In this document: positions 25,956-34,175 of the stretch, piece by piece
Numbering within the stretch: the first letter of the stretch is position 1
Layout of the letters: each line of letters begins with the position of its first letter
Assembly (NCBI RefSeq): GCF_002954775.1
Contig: NZ_PJME01000008.1
Span: 124,001 to 188,000 of the forward strand
DNA from: Streptomyces geranii
GTDB lineage: Bacteria; Actinomycetota; Actinomycetes; Streptomycetales; Streptomycetaceae
Length of the DNA: 64,000 nucleotides
Reading direction: 5' to 3'
Notes under the pieces: generated by a model
What the model was told of the DNA's origin: nothing
Databases searched by the model: none
The model's input: the letters and a program-made list of their open reading frames with translations, nothing else
Program-made: the position numbers and the translations under genes

Positions 25956-26489
25956 CTATCGAAGATCGGGGAGCAGCGGCACGAGCCGGTCCCACCGGGC
26001 CATCTCGCAGCCGTTGCTGCGATCGAACGCGGCGTCGACGGGACGCCCGGCCCAGGTCCCGGTCACATGGGCGGTGGCGGCACCGCCGTACATCATCGTG
26101 CAGACGCTGTCGGGTGACACGGGGGCGAAGGGGTCCTCGCCCCACCTGGCCCCCCGGTCGAGCGACCCGCAGGCCCCCGCGACGTCGGGATGACTCCCGC
26201 CCCCCGGATGACACTCCAGCTCGAACCGCCCGTCAGCCCGTCCGCCGGTGCCTCGGACGGTGACGGTGAGGTGGTCGGCGGCGCGTTGGGTGGGGGCGAG
26301 GTGGGGGGCGAAGGGGGAGGAGGCGGAGGGCGAGAGGGGTGCGAGGGGTGCGGGGGGTGTGAGGGGGCGGGTCTGGGGAGCGGAGTCGGCGTGGGCGGCG
26401 GTGGGGGCTGCGGCGAGGGAGGCTGCGGCGGTGGCGGTGAGGAGGGCGCGGCGCAGGGGGCCGCGAGGAAGAGGGGTGACCTTGAACAT
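25956..26489 (-). CDS. Subtilisin inhibitor (SSI) family secreted protease inhibitor
   Basis: 177 residues, ATG at 26489 preceded by an AGGT ribosome site. A signal peptide (1-35, ending AAHADS) is followed by a Pro-rich spacer and the SSI domain. Four Cys at 93, 107, 130 and 161 match the two SSI disulfides; the reactive loop reads CTMMYGG, putting Met132 at the P1 position, and TWAGRPVDAAFDRSNGCEMARWD is the family C-terminal signature. SSI proteins are secreted tight-binding inhibitors of subtilisin-like and trypsin-like proteases and are controlled during development. The Pro/Ala/Ser spacer of about 35 residues is longer than usual. Confidence 0.88.
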   Translation of the reverse strand: MFKVTPLPRGPLRRALLTATAAASLAAAPTAAHADSAPQTRPLTPPAPLAPLSPSASSPFAPHLAPTQRAADHLTVTVRGTGGRADGRFELECHPGGGSHPDVAGACGSLDRGARWGEDPFAPVSPDSVCTMMYGGAATAHVTGTWAGRPVDAAFDRSNGCEMARWDRLVPLLPDLR

Positions 26490-26710
26490 GACCTGACTAA
26501 CGCGTGACGCGGGCGGACGTTGCGCGGGGCGGGCCGCGCGGTCACCGGACGGTGCGCGTGGAGGTGCACGCGGACGCGCCGTACGGACGTGCTGTAACGG
26601 CTTTGCCCTGCGCCCCGCCTGCCTAGTACCGTGGGAGGCGATTGGTGACACCGCGCTCGTCTGTGTCATCATCTGCACGCACCACTCGCGCTCGCGCGGG
26701 AGGTTGTGCT

Positions 26711-26801
26711 GGAGGCGTCGCCTAGTCCGGTCTATGGCGCCGCACTGCTAATGCGGTTTGGGACTTACATCCCATCGAGGGTTCAAATCCCTCCGCCTCC
26801 G
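26711..26801 (+). tRNA. tRNA-Ser (anticodon GCT)
   Basis: A 91-nt cloverleaf with acceptor GGAGGCG/CGCCTCC, anticodon loop CTGCTAA giving GCT, a long variable arm, and T arm GAGGGTTCAAATCCCTC. CCA is not encoded. Confidence 0.95.
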
Positions 26802-27008
26802 CACCTGATCCCGAAGCCCTGGTCACGACTGACCGGGGCTTCGGCGGTTCCCGGACCGTTTCCAGGGCGCCTTCGGGTCGTTTTCGCAGGTCAGGCAGGG
26901 TGCGGCAAACGGATTTCACCTCACGCCGACAGTCATGTAATGTTGTTCCCGCAACGCCGACCGGGTTGAAAAACCCGCCAGGAAGAGCAAACACAACAGA
27001 AGACACAA

Positions 27009-27081
27009 GCACTCGTAGCTTAACGGATAGAGCATCTGACTACGGATCAGAAGGTTGCAGGTTCGAATCCTGCCGAGTGCA
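27009..27081 (+). tRNA. tRNA-Arg (anticodon ACG), integration site of the element
   Basis: 73 nt with acceptor GCACTCG/CGAGTGC, anticodon loop CTACGGA giving ACG, and T arm GCAGGTTCGAATCCTGC. From base 27040 (tRNA position 32) onward it is identical to the attR copy at 43735, so the 3' part was supplied by the integrated element and the gene stays intact. Confidence 0.96.
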
Positions 27082-27123
27082 CAGCAGACCAGAGGCCCCG
27101 TGGAGGAATCCACGGGGCCTCTG
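27040..27123 (+). repeat. attL: left 84-bp direct repeat
   Basis: Identical base for base to 43735-43818. It covers the tRNA-Arg from the anticodon loop to its 3' end and the 14-bp-stem terminator behind it. The repeat stops at 27123, where the flanks diverge (ATTTTTG here, GTGTTTT at the right copy). Confidence 0.95.
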
Positions 27124-27129
27124 ATTTTT
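27090..27129 (+). terminator. tRNA-Arg terminator (left att copy)
   Basis: A 14-bp perfect stem (27090-27103 with 27110-27123) around the loop AGGAAT, followed by ATTTTT supplied by the element. It lies inside the att repeat. Confidence 0.9.
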
Positions 27130-27132
27130 GTG

Positions 27133-27154
27133 TTGACGGCAGTGCTTGACGGCA
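27133..27154 (+). other. Paired TTGACGGCA motifs near attL (candidate integrase arm sites)
   Basis: TTGACGGCA at 27133-27141 and 27146-27154, starting 10 bp inside the element. The same pair recurs near the right end at 43628-43648. Presence at both ends, inside the att repeats, fits arm-type integrase or Xis binding sites; this is inference. Confidence 0.5.
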
Positions 27155-27398
27155 ACCGTGGATCGCCCGGCGATGGGGCGTGCATTCAGGTCGGCGCCTT
27201 TCGTCCCATCTGTTGACGTTACCTCTCTCATCCGATACAACCCGATACGCGCGGATCGTCACGCGCTGGCCGCTGCTGAAGATGACGTGCTCACGCTGTC
27301 CTTCTGGCAGGGATGCCATCAGATGGACAGCAATCCTGCGCTCCCGGCGCGTCTCCGGGGGCGTCCATGTGAGCCAGGGGGGCATCACTGTATTGGCA

Positions 27399-28193
27399 AT
27401 GAATAGAGGTGAAAAGGGATGGTTCGGCGGTGTAACCGTCTTGGCTGTGGTGCTGCTCCTGTTGCTACTCGGATCTTGTGGTGACGACTGCGAGGACGTG
27501 TCGTCGACGCCGAATGCGGTGGTCACTGTCACGGCCGATCCGAGCCCGGCTGGGAGCCAGGTCGGGAAGAGCATCGATATCGCCGTGGAGCGGGCCCTGC
27601 AGGCCGGGCTGAGCGTTGGGATCCACGACGCCAGCGACCGGGACGAAGCTCCGCGAGGGGACTGGACGGTGTGCTTCGAGAAGGCGACGTTGAGCGATGT
27701 CGTTTTTGCTGCCGTGCCAGACGAGGCACCGTGCCCAAAGAAGGATGGTCAACGCATTCCCTGGCCCAAGATGCCGAACATGAAGGACACCACGTACGCC
27801 AAGGCAGTGGTGAAGCTGGAAGATGCCGTCGGTGAGGTTGCCCTCAAGGCCGCCTACGAGGACGAGGCGGCCTACGACACGAACAACGAAACTGGTGACT
27901 ACGCGAACTGGAGAGTGTGCTTCCAGAGTGTCAAGGCTGGGACTGCTCTGCCGTATGAACCAGATGTCACTCTGCATGCAGTGGAGAACGGTGAGGCGTG
28001 TCCGTCGGCGAAGGGGCTCTACAAGGACCCCACGAACGATCCGGACTACGTCGACCTCGACGACGGATCGTCTGAAGACGACAGCAGCAACGGTGGCAGC
28101 GGTAGCGGCGAGGAAGACTACTACCCCGGTGATAAGGGTGGATGCCCGCCTGGTGGTTGCTACAACCCATGCCCGCCCGGAGGCTGCCGGTAG
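27399..28193 (+). CDS. Lipoprotein with two PASTA-like repeats and Cys-Pro-Gly tail
   Basis: About 264 residues from the ATG at 27399; the ribosome site is weak and a GTG at 27369 is an alternative. The N-terminus is a lipoprotein signal (VTVLAVVLLLLLLGSC, lipobox Cys). Two PASTA-like modules follow (starting VGKSIDIAVERALQAG and KMPNMKDTTYAKAVVKL), each with Trp-x-Val-Cys-Phe and ending in a Glu/Asp-x-x-Cys-Pro motif. After an acidic Ser/Asp/Gly linker comes a duplicated CPPGGC motif. It should sit outside the membrane of the host. Expression away from int makes it cargo; entry exclusion or host-fitness roles are guesses. Confidence 0.75.
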   Translation: MNRGEKGWFGGVTVLAVVLLLLLLGSCGDDCEDVSSTPNAVVTVTADPSPAGSQVGKSIDIAVERALQAGLSVGIHDASDRDEAPRGDWTVCFEKATLSDVVFAAVPDEAPCPKKDGQRIPWPKMPNMKDTTYAKAVVKLEDAVGEVALKAAYEDEAAYDTNNETGDYANWRVCFQSVKAGTALPYEPDVTLHAVENGEACPSAKGLYKDPTNDPDYVDLDDGSSEDDSSNGGSGSGEEDYYPGDKGGCPPGGCYNPCPPGGCR

Positions 28194-28201
28194 GGCGTAA
28201 A

Positions 28202-28231
28202 GGCCCGCGCCAATGTTGCTTGGCGCGGGCC
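28202..28231. terminator. Bidirectional terminator between lipoprotein and int
   Basis: A perfect 12-bp stem (GGCCCGCGCCAA / TTGGCGCGGGCC) with a 6-nt loop, centred between the convergent lipoprotein and integrase genes. Confidence 0.8.
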
Positions 28232-28256
28232 CCGACAGGCAGAGCGGGTGTTCTTG

Positions 28257-29483
28257 CTATCTCAGCGCGTCCCCGACGCGATCGAAGGCCGAGCGCTGTG
28301 AGTCGAGCCGTACGAACGTGTAGATGTCCATGGTCACGCGGATCGAGCTGTGGCCGAGCACTTCCATGATCATGCGGGCGTCGGCGCCCTGTTCGTGGAG
28401 GAGCGACGCGCAAGTGTGGCGCAGGTCGTGCAGCCGGACCTTGCGGAGGCCGGCGCGGACGCTCAGTGCTTCGAAGGAGCGGTTCATGTTGCGCGGCTCG
28501 ATCGGTGTCCCGTTCTTCGTGGTGAAGACGAGATCGTGGCCAGTCTCCTTCCAGTTGTCCCCCGCTGCCTTCTTGTCGGCGATCTGCTGGGCACGCTGAG
28601 CGCGAAGCGCCGTCACACACTCAGCAGGCAAGGCCACGCGGCGGGCCGAGCGCTGAGTCTTCGGCGCGACGATCAGCAGTTCGCCGCCGACCCGTTGGAG
28701 CGCCTGCCGGACGGTGAGCACTCCTTCGTAGAGATCCAGGTCTGACCAGCGCAGGCCCAGCAGCTCACCGCGCCGCAGGCCGATGCGGACCGCCAGCTCG
28801 TACGCGGCCCACAGCCGGTTGTCACGGGCCGCCATCAGGAGCTGACGCCCTTCCTTGGCCGTGAGCGGTTCGATCTCGCGCTTCGTTCCCATGCTCAGCT
28901 CCACGTTCCGGGCCACGTTGCGCGGTAGTTCGTCCTCACGTACGGCGTGCTGGATAGCGGCGCGCAGGATCACGAGCAGGAAGCGGACGGTTCGATCTGA
29001 CGGGAGCTTCTTGCAGCACTTGCCGAGGGCGCAGCAGCGCCGCTTGTGCTCCGGGCGGTTCTTGTCCTTGCCCTGGGCGCAGCACTGGCAGGTGGCCGCC
29101 GTCTTGGTGAGGAAGGCGCGGATATCTCGGGCGGTCAGCCGGGTCAGCTTCTTCTTGCCGAACTCCGAGGTGACGTAGTTCCGGACGAGGGACTCGTAGT
29201 TGACGTATGTCGTCCGGCGGACCTTGCCCTTGGCGACGTTCGCCAGCCAGTACGCCAGGTACTCGCTCAGCGTCATCTTGCTGGTGGCCACCGGGAGACC
29301 GCTCAGGGAGTCGGCCTTGAGCTTGGTCAGCTTCTCGTGGGCTTCGTCCCAGGTCTTGCCGTAGACGCTGCGCCGCTTGTACGTGCCGTCCGTCGTCAGC
29401 ACGTAGGCACTGCCTTCCCAACGACCGTCCTTGCGCTGGTAGATGGTGCCCTCGTTGTTGGCGTTTTTCTTCGGCTTGGCCAT
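28257..29483 (-). CDS. int: Tyrosine site-specific integrase
   Basis: 408 residues. The N-terminus has an AP2-like arm-binding domain (GTIYQRKDGRWEGSAYVL), then a SAM-like core-binding domain (MTLSEYLAYWLANVAKGKV) and a catalytic domain with Arg237 (GLRRGELLGL), His352/Arg355 (HDLRHTCASLLHEQG), His378 (LGHSS) and the nucleophile Tyr388 (DIYTF). A Cys-rich insertion at 132-157 (CQCC...CC...CC) interrupts the core-binding domain and may bind zinc, as in pSAM2-type integrases. Its ATG shares a base with the xis stop, so the two are translated together. It recombines attP with the tRNA-Arg attB. Confidence 0.95.
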   Translation of the reverse strand: MAKPKKNANNEGTIYQRKDGRWEGSAYVLTTDGTYKRRSVYGKTWDEAHEKLTKLKADSLSGLPVATSKMTLSEYLAYWLANVAKGKVRRTTYVNYESLVRNYVTSEFGKKKLTRLTARDIRAFLTKTAATCQCCAQGKDKNRPEHKRRCCALGKCCKKLPSDRTVRFLLVILRAAIQHAVREDELPRNVARNVELSMGTKREIEPLTAKEGRQLLMAARDNRLWAAYELAVRIGLRRGELLGLRWSDLDLYEGVLTVRQALQRVGGELLIVAPKTQRSARRVALPAECVTALRAQRAQQIADKKAAGDNWKETGHDLVFTTKNGTPIEPRNMNRSFEALSVRAGLRKVRLHDLRHTCASLLHEQGADARMIMEVLGHSSIRVTMDIYTFVRLDSQRSAFDRVGDALR

Positions 29484-29665
29484 CAGGCGGCTTCCTGTTC
29501 GGTGCGGTGGGATACGTAGGCGTCCACGGCGGCTTCGCTGATGCGTCGGCAGCGGCCGATCTTGAAGGAGGCGAGTTCGCGGGAGCGGATCAGGTCGTGG
29601 ACCTTCCAGCGGCTGATGCCGAGACGTTCGGCGACCTGGTCCACGGTGAGTACGGCCGTCGTCAT
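29483..29665 (-). CDS. xis: Excisionase (helix-turn-helix, Xis)
   Basis: 60 residues of the MerR-like excisionase class: LTVDQVAERLGISRWKVHDLIRS is the winged-helix recognition unit, followed by LASFKIGRCRRISEAAVDAYV. It overlaps repSA upstream (ATGA) and int downstream (shared A of TGATG). It is expected to bend the att DNA and bias Int towards excision. Confidence 0.92.
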   Translation of the reverse strand: MTTAVLTVDQVAERLGISRWKVHDLIRSRELASFKIGRCRRISEAAVDAYVSHRTEQEAA

Positions 29666-31125
29666 GCAGGCAGCAGCCCTTCTTGCTTCAGGCGTTCGGT
29701 GTGGACTCTGTCGTGGCGGACCTGGGCGGCGAGGAGTTCTTCGCCGGGGCGGTAGCCGCTGCTGAGATAGGTCCACGAGGAGGCGGTGACGAGGGTGGTG
29801 TTCTCGTCGTCGACCGGAAGGCTGGCCCGGACGCGGGCGGCTTCGGCCTGAGCGGTGCGCCAGGCGCGGCGTACGTCGCGGAGCGCGCCGAGGGTGGTCG
29901 AGTAGGCGCGGGATTTGCTGGAGAAGTGGCCGCGGAAGCCGAGCATGTGCGCCCACTTCCAGAGCTTGAGGTGGGCGAACTCCGGGAGGTGGCCGAGCGC
30001 CCAGGCGGTGCGGATCATCTGCCGGGCGTGCTGCTGGACGGCGAGGTTGGTGAGGGGTTCGGCTTGGCCGGTGCCGTCGCAGTCCTCGCACAGGTCGCGG
30101 AAGCCGTCGGGGCCGCGTACGTAGCCGCGTCCGGCGCAGGGGCGGCATACGAGGGTGCGGTCCACGGTGCCCGCGCCTTCGGCATTTTTGGTGGCGTACT
30201 TGGCGACGTATCCGGCGACCTTGGCGTCCGTGAGTTCGCCGTCCCCCAAGGCCGAGATCTGATCCACCTTGAAGCGGTCGCCCCACCGGATGACGCGTTC
30301 GCCGACCGCGTCCGACTCGACGATGAGCCGGGCACGTTCGATGGCCAGGCCGACGGCGACTTGGAGGGCGTCGAAGGTGGCCCAGGCCGGGGGTGCGGTG
30401 GTGTGGCCGTCCGGACCGTCGAAGCGGACGACGGCGTGGAAGTGGACCAGGCCCCGCTGTTGGTACTCGGCGACTTTGGCGAAGGAGATACGGAGGGCCG
30501 CGTTGAGTGCCTTCTGTGTCATGCCGAGGTGCTCGGCGAGGGCACGGCGCAGGTAGGTGGTGAAGCGTGCCCACAGGGCCCCGGCGTGGGCGTTCCACAG
30601 CACGGCGCCGCTGTAGTCGTAGTGTGCCGGGCGCAGTGGGGTGCCGAGTTCGGGAGCGTCTTGGGCGTGGGTTTCGCCGCATGAGCAGGGGCGGGGCTTG
30701 CCCGCGTCGGTCGTGGGGCGGTTGTGGACGGGGCCGAAGGAAGGGGCGGTGAGGGTGACGAAGGCGCGGGGGTGGTCGCGGACGGTTTCGGCGACGTTCT
30801 TGCCGCCGGACAGTCCGGCCTTGATCAGGTGGTAGGTGTCGGCGGCGTAGAGGCGGGAGCAGGCGGGGCAGCGGGAGGCACGGCGGTTGCCGCAGGTGGT
30901 GAGGAGGCGGCCGGAAGGTTCGTCCTCGGAGCGGTAGGAGCGGACCACTTGGTTGGTGGTCTGGTCGGTGGTGATGGTCCAGCCGTGCAGGTTGACCGGG
31001 CTGGTGCAGCCGCGCAGGTCGCGGACCTGTTCGGTGACTCGGTCGAAGTTGTCGGTGTTGGCCAGTTCGACCAGGTCCCGCAGGCCGGGGCTGATGACGT
31101 GGCGCAGGTCGAGGGGGCGGCGCAT
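29662..31125 (-). CDS. repSA: RepSA-type rolling-circle replication initiator
   Basis: 487 residues. The HUH-type metal motif is HFHAVVRFDG (His228, His230) and the nicking Tyr lies in VAGYVAKYATK (Tyr306/Tyr310 candidates). Cys pairs occur at RCPAC and CSC, and two DnaJ-like CxxCxGxG units (CRPCAGRG and CEDCDGTG, about 326-354) suggest a zinc-binding insert. Length and motifs fit pSAM2 RepSA, which replicates the excised circle through single-stranded DNA. The ATG at 31125 has only a weak ribosome site. It is the head of the repSA-xis-int coupled set. Confidence 0.92.
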   Translation of the reverse strand: MRRPLDLRHVISPGLRDLVELANTDNFDRVTEQVRDLRGCTSPVNLHGWTITTDQTTNQVVRSYRSEDEPSGRLLTTCGNRRASRCPACSRLYAADTYHLIKAGLSGGKNVAETVRDHPRAFVTLTAPSFGPVHNRPTTDAGKPRPCSCGETHAQDAPELGTPLRPAHYDYSGAVLWNAHAGALWARFTTYLRRALAEHLGMTQKALNAALRISFAKVAEYQQRGLVHFHAVVRFDGPDGHTTAPPAWATFDALQVAVGLAIERARLIVESDAVGERVIRWGDRFKVDQISALGDGELTDAKVAGYVAKYATKNAEGAGTVDRTLVCRPCAGRGYVRGPDGFRDLCEDCDGTGQAEPLTNLAVQQHARQMIRTAWALGHLPEFAHLKLWKWAHMLGFRGHFSSKSRAYSTTLGALRDVRRAWRTAQAEAARVRASLPVDDENTTLVTASSWTYLSSGYRPGEELLAAQVRHDRVHTERLKQEGLLPA

Positions 31126-31162
31126 GGGTGGCGGGGTGTCCCTTCTGGCACGAGGGTGGGCT

Positions 31163-31206
31163 CTGCGGGCAGCAGCGATTCAGTGCGCTCGGGCTGCTGC
31201 CCGCAG
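31163..31206. promoter_or_regulatory. 14-bp inverted repeat upstream of repSA
   Basis: CTGCGGGCAGCAGC (31163-31176) and GCTGCTGCCCGCAG (31193-31206), perfect, 16-nt loop, in the 150-bp gap between the spread gene and repSA. It could be an attenuator or terminator for the spread gene, or a replication-origin hairpin. Confidence 0.55.
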
Positions 31207-31275
31207 GCATGGCAAGGCGGGCCCAGGGGCGGGCGGTGGTGGGAAGTGGCGGAGCGGCCGACGGAAGGGGCGGCG

Positions 31276-31980
31276 CTACAGAGCGGCGTGCAGCGCGGTG
31301 GCCATGGGCAGGCCGATCCCGAGTCGCGCCTTGAGCTGGGCCGCCGTGATCGGTTCGCCGTGCTCGGTGTGGTGGGACGTGGCGATGGAGCGTGCTTCGG
31401 TCAGCAGCGGCTCAGGAACCTTGACCGCAGGCGAGGCAGGAGCCGGGGCCACGTGAGGAGCGGCGGGGGTCGGGGCCGGAACGGTGGGAGGCGTCGCGGG
31501 CGCAGGGCGGGATGTGTCAGAAGCCGTCTCAGGCTTCGACTCGGTCTTGTTCGGCAGGAAGGCCGGTACGGCGGGGCGCGCAACGGTGTGGAAGGCGCGG
31601 AGGAGTTGCGGGCCGACGGAGCCCCAGCCGAGGAGGAGTAGCGGGGCCACCGCGTCGACGGCGGCGCGGCCGTAGTGTCCGGTGACGATCGGTTCGGCGA
31701 CGTTGAGGGCGAGGGTCAGTAGTCCGGAGAAGTGCATAAGGCGGGTCGCGGCCGTCATCTGTTCGGCCGGAAGGCCGCGCAGGGAGAGGTAGCGAAGTGC
31801 GACCAGGAGGCCGACCACGGACAGGTCCACCATTGGGGCGATGAGCGGTGCGATCGGGCCGGGGACGCCGAGGCGGAGTGCGAGGGACCAGACGTTGCCG
31901 AAGGAGAAGACGAACGCCAGCGCGGCAATGACGATCATGACGGCGGTGATCGTGCGCTGGGTGATCCGGTCTTCTGTCAT
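31276..31980 (-). CDS. DUF2637-type membrane protein, AICE spread (Spd) protein
   Basis: 234 residues. The first 130 residues contain four hydrophobic helices (TAVMIVIAALAFVFSFGNVW, LIAPMVDLSVVGLLVALRYL, LLTLALNVAEPIV, AVAPLLLLGWGSVGPQLL), then an Ala/Pro/Thr linker and a C-terminal helix-turn-helix-like segment (EPITAAQLKARLGIGLPMATAL). This layout fits the DUF2637/Spd proteins of Streptomyces plasmids that help the transferred molecule spread through mycelial septa. It lies just downstream of traSA on the same strand. Confidence 0.8.
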   Translation of the reverse strand: MTEDRITQRTITAVMIVIAALAFVFSFGNVWSLALRLGVPGPIAPLIAPMVDLSVVGLLVALRYLSLRGLPAEQMTAATRLMHFSGLLTLALNVAEPIVTGHYGRAAVDAVAPLLLLGWGSVGPQLLRAFHTVARPAVPAFLPNKTESKPETASDTSRPAPATPPTVPAPTPAAPHVAPAPASPAVKVPEPLLTEARSIATSHHTEHGEPITAAQLKARLGIGLPMATALHAAL

Positions 31981-32041
31981 GAGTTTTCACCCCCTCTCCT
32001 GAGGTGTCGGGAACGTGCGAGGCGGTGGGGCGACGACCTGC

Positions 32042-33448
32042 TCAGGCGTCGAGCTTCGTGAGATCCACGTCCGTCGTGCGAGGGCCGATAGAGGCTGCCA
32101 GCAGGGTCGACGGGTCGATGGTGAGGTTCGCCGTCTCTTCGGCGATGCGAGCCGCTTCCGCGTCGGGTACGTAGGGCGTACGAATGCGGGTGAAGCCGGG
32201 TTGCGACTGGTGGTTCATCGACGCGACACCGACGTAGGTGGGGTCCTGGAGGTTGATGGGGTTGGCGTCCGGCCATTCCCGGATCTCGTCACCGAGAGCG
32301 GCCACGGCGGCTTCAGCGGTCTTCTGGGCGAAGCTCAGGCCCACGGGGCACACGTCGCGGATGAAGGTGGGTATCGCGTCGCCCGTGGACTTCTGAGTGG
32401 TGAGGATGACGAGCAGTCCCACGGACCGGCCCTTCTTCACCAGGTCCTCCACGAGCCGGGCGTTCTCGGCGGCGAGCACGGCCAGCTTCTTCGTCTCCTG
32501 GTCGCTTCCCTTGTGGTCGCGGAAGTAGGTGTGCGCTTCGTCGACGATCAGCACGACCAGGGGCCAGCTCTCGGAAGGACCGATGTCCCACATGGACTTC
32601 ACCCCGAGTACCTGGCGCACCGATGCCGACCGGGCGCGGCGCAGCTCCACGAGTTGCCGGAACAGCTTGTTGGCCTCTTCCAGGTCATCGCCCACGAAGG
32701 CGAACATCCGCTGCACCCAGTCCGCGTAGTCACCTTCGTACGCAGCCGACACCTTGCCGTCCGCGCAGGCGAACTGCACTGCGGGCGAGGGAGACCAGTC
32801 GGCGAGCAGCCGGTTGATCAGGCTGGTCTTGCCGAAGCCGGGGAGGCCAGCCACGGTCACGCCGGGCACCTGCGTGAGGTTCACGGACACGGGTTGCGCG
32901 TACTCGTCGAGGCCCAGATCCCACTGGGCTGTTTCCTCCGGCGGCTCACCCGTGGGGTGGTGCTCTGTGGGGAACTTCAGCGGATCCAGTCGCACACCAC
33001 GGATGAGGACCTGCCCAGGCGTGTCCTGGGTGACCGCCACCCGTGTGCAGCGCCAGGCGTCCGCGAGGTGCGGGGCCGCCTTCTGGAATTGCGCAAGCCC
33101 GACGCCAGGCAGGCACTGTGCCCGCGCGATCACTCCGTACGCGTCGTGCTTCACCTTCAGGGCGGGAATGAGGACGCGCGGTTTGACGGGCTTGCCGTTC
33201 GTGTTCGCCAGTGACGCTAGCGCGGTCGGGGTTTTGTCCGTGGCCGACAGCTTGAGCATCGGTGCGAGCCGCTTCCAGCCCCACCGCACGCGTATGGCCT
33301 GCCGTATGGACTGGCGGGTCATGGCATCGGCGCGAACGTAGCGGACTATCCACCAGGCTGCCCATCCGGCGAGCATCGCGAGCGCCAGGGCGACGACGAC
33401 CGGGACGTGACCGAAGATCCCTTGCGCTGGTGTGTTCGGATCCTTCAC
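32042..33448 (-). CDS. traSA: FtsK/SpoIIIE-like DNA translocase (TraSA/TraB type)
   Basis: 468 residues from the GTG at 33448, which overlaps the upstream stop and has a GGAGA site. One N-terminal transmembrane helix (about 15-37) anchors it. The motor domain has Walker A GLPGFGKTS (201-209) and Walker B LVVLIVDEA (297-304), followed by GLLVILTTQKSTGDAIPTFIRD. Such proteins move double-stranded plasmid DNA from donor to recipient hypha without relaxase and are the only transfer protein strictly needed for AICE conjugation. Confidence 0.92.
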   Translation of the reverse strand: MKDPNTPAQGIFGHVPVVVALALAMLAGWAAWWIVRYVRADAMTRQSIRQAIRVRWGWKRLAPMLKLSATDKTPTALASLANTNGKPVKPRVLIPALKVKHDAYGVIARAQCLPGVGLAQFQKAAPHLADAWRCTRVAVTQDTPGQVLIRGVRLDPLKFPTEHHPTGEPPEETAQWDLGLDEYAQPVSVNLTQVPGVTVAGLPGFGKTSLINRLLADWSPSPAVQFACADGKVSAAYEGDYADWVQRMFAFVGDDLEEANKLFRQLVELRRARSASVRQVLGVKSMWDIGPSESWPLVVLIVDEAHTYFRDHKGSDQETKKLAVLAAENARLVEDLVKKGRSVGLLVILTTQKSTGDAIPTFIRDVCPVGLSFAQKTAEAAVAALGDEIREWPDANPINLQDPTYVGVASMNHQSQPGFTRIRTPYVPDAEAARIAEETANLTIDPSTLLAASIGPRTTDVDLTKLDA

Positions 33449-33657
33449 CTGTGACTCTCCAACGGGTTGTAGAGGAAGGCCGCGAGGGCCGATTCGAGGG
33501 CCGCCCGATCCGCCGATGTGTCGAGGCGGGGGTAGCCGTAGGCGACGAGCACGGCCGCCACCGAGGTCACGAGCGACTCGGTGAACTGGGCGCCCGGCTC
33601 GGCGTGGGGCAGTGGGTAGCTGTGCCCAGCGCCGGACCGGAAGGCGGGGCCGCTCAC
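33445..33657 (-). CDS. Small AICE protein of unknown function
   Basis: 70 residues, GTG at 33657 overlapping the upstream stop and its own stop overlapping the traSA start (GTGA at both ends). The second half is amphipathic to hydrophobic (FTESLVTSVAAVLVAYGYP, ALESALAAFLYNPL). The double coupling places it firmly in the transfer operon; it may help TraSA. Confidence 0.7.
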   Translation of the reverse strand: MSGPAFRSGAGHSYPLPHAEPGAQFTESLVTSVAAVLVAYGYPRLDTSADRAALESALAAFLYNPLESHR

Positions 33658-34004
33658 GCCGCCTCGGCGGCCGGGGCCACCAGGTCCAGTCGGCCCGCGC
33701 GGTAGGCGATGCCGTCCGAGAGCGAGCCGTTGAAGATGCGCGCCCACGGAGTGGCGAACAGCTCCACCGGCATGACCGGGACACCGGGCCGGAGCCCGTT
33801 GGGCAGACCGGTTTCCGGAACGGTGATCTTCAGAGCCTCGGCACGGTCCTCCTCCATGAAGAAGAGGGTGATCGTGTAGAGCTTCGCGCCGGTCTCACGG
33901 TCGGTGGCGAACTGCGTCTTCTCCTGGTCCGCGTACTTCGGCACCGGCAGGGTGCCGACCATGAACGAAGAGGTGGGGAGCAGGCCAACACGAATGCGTG
34001 CCAT
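33654..34004 (-). CDS. Conserved AICE protein, beta-rich, first gene of the transfer operon
   Basis: 116 residues; ATG at 34004 with an AGAGGAA ribosome site. The sequence is rich in short beta-like stretches (RIRVGLLPTSSFMVGTLPVP, KLYTITLFFMEED, GVPVMPVELFATPWARIFNG) with no Cys. It could be an OB-fold-like DNA-binding protein, but I cannot name the family. It is the first gene after the KorSA-like operator and therefore the gene whose expression that regulator most directly controls. Confidence 0.7.
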   Translation of the reverse strand: MARIRVGLLPTSSFMVGTLPVPKYADQEKTQFATDRETGAKLYTITLFFMEEDRAEALKITVPETGLPNGLRPGVPVMPVELFATPWARIFNGSLSDGIAYRAGRLDLVAPAAEAA

Positions 34005-34110
34005 GGGAGTTGGTTCCTCTCGATTGCGCTCCACCGGGGTGGTGGGGCGTGCTCTCCATTGAACATAGCAGACCTAGCAGAGTCAAGTGAATCAGGTGAG
34101 CTAGCTGTCA

Positions 34111-34135
34111 ACTGACATAGGCCACCTATGTCAGT
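34111..34135. promoter_or_regulatory. KorSA-type operator, 11-bp inverted repeat
   Basis: ACTGACATAGG (34111-34121) and CCTATGTCAGT (34125-34135), perfect, 3-bp spacer, in the 171-bp gap between the leftward transfer operon and the rightward GntR gene, 41 bp before the GntR start. The position suggests that the GntR protein represses both promoters. Confidence 0.75.
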
Positions 34136-34175
34136 GGGGTGTGCTAGGGGTGCTAAGAATCGCTACTCTTGGGCC

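Noticed and set aside
29666..31210. Long minus-strand frame continuous with xis
   Set aside because: It is an antiphase reading of repSA, rich in Arg/Pro; only the 60 codons from 29665 encode a recognisable excisionase.
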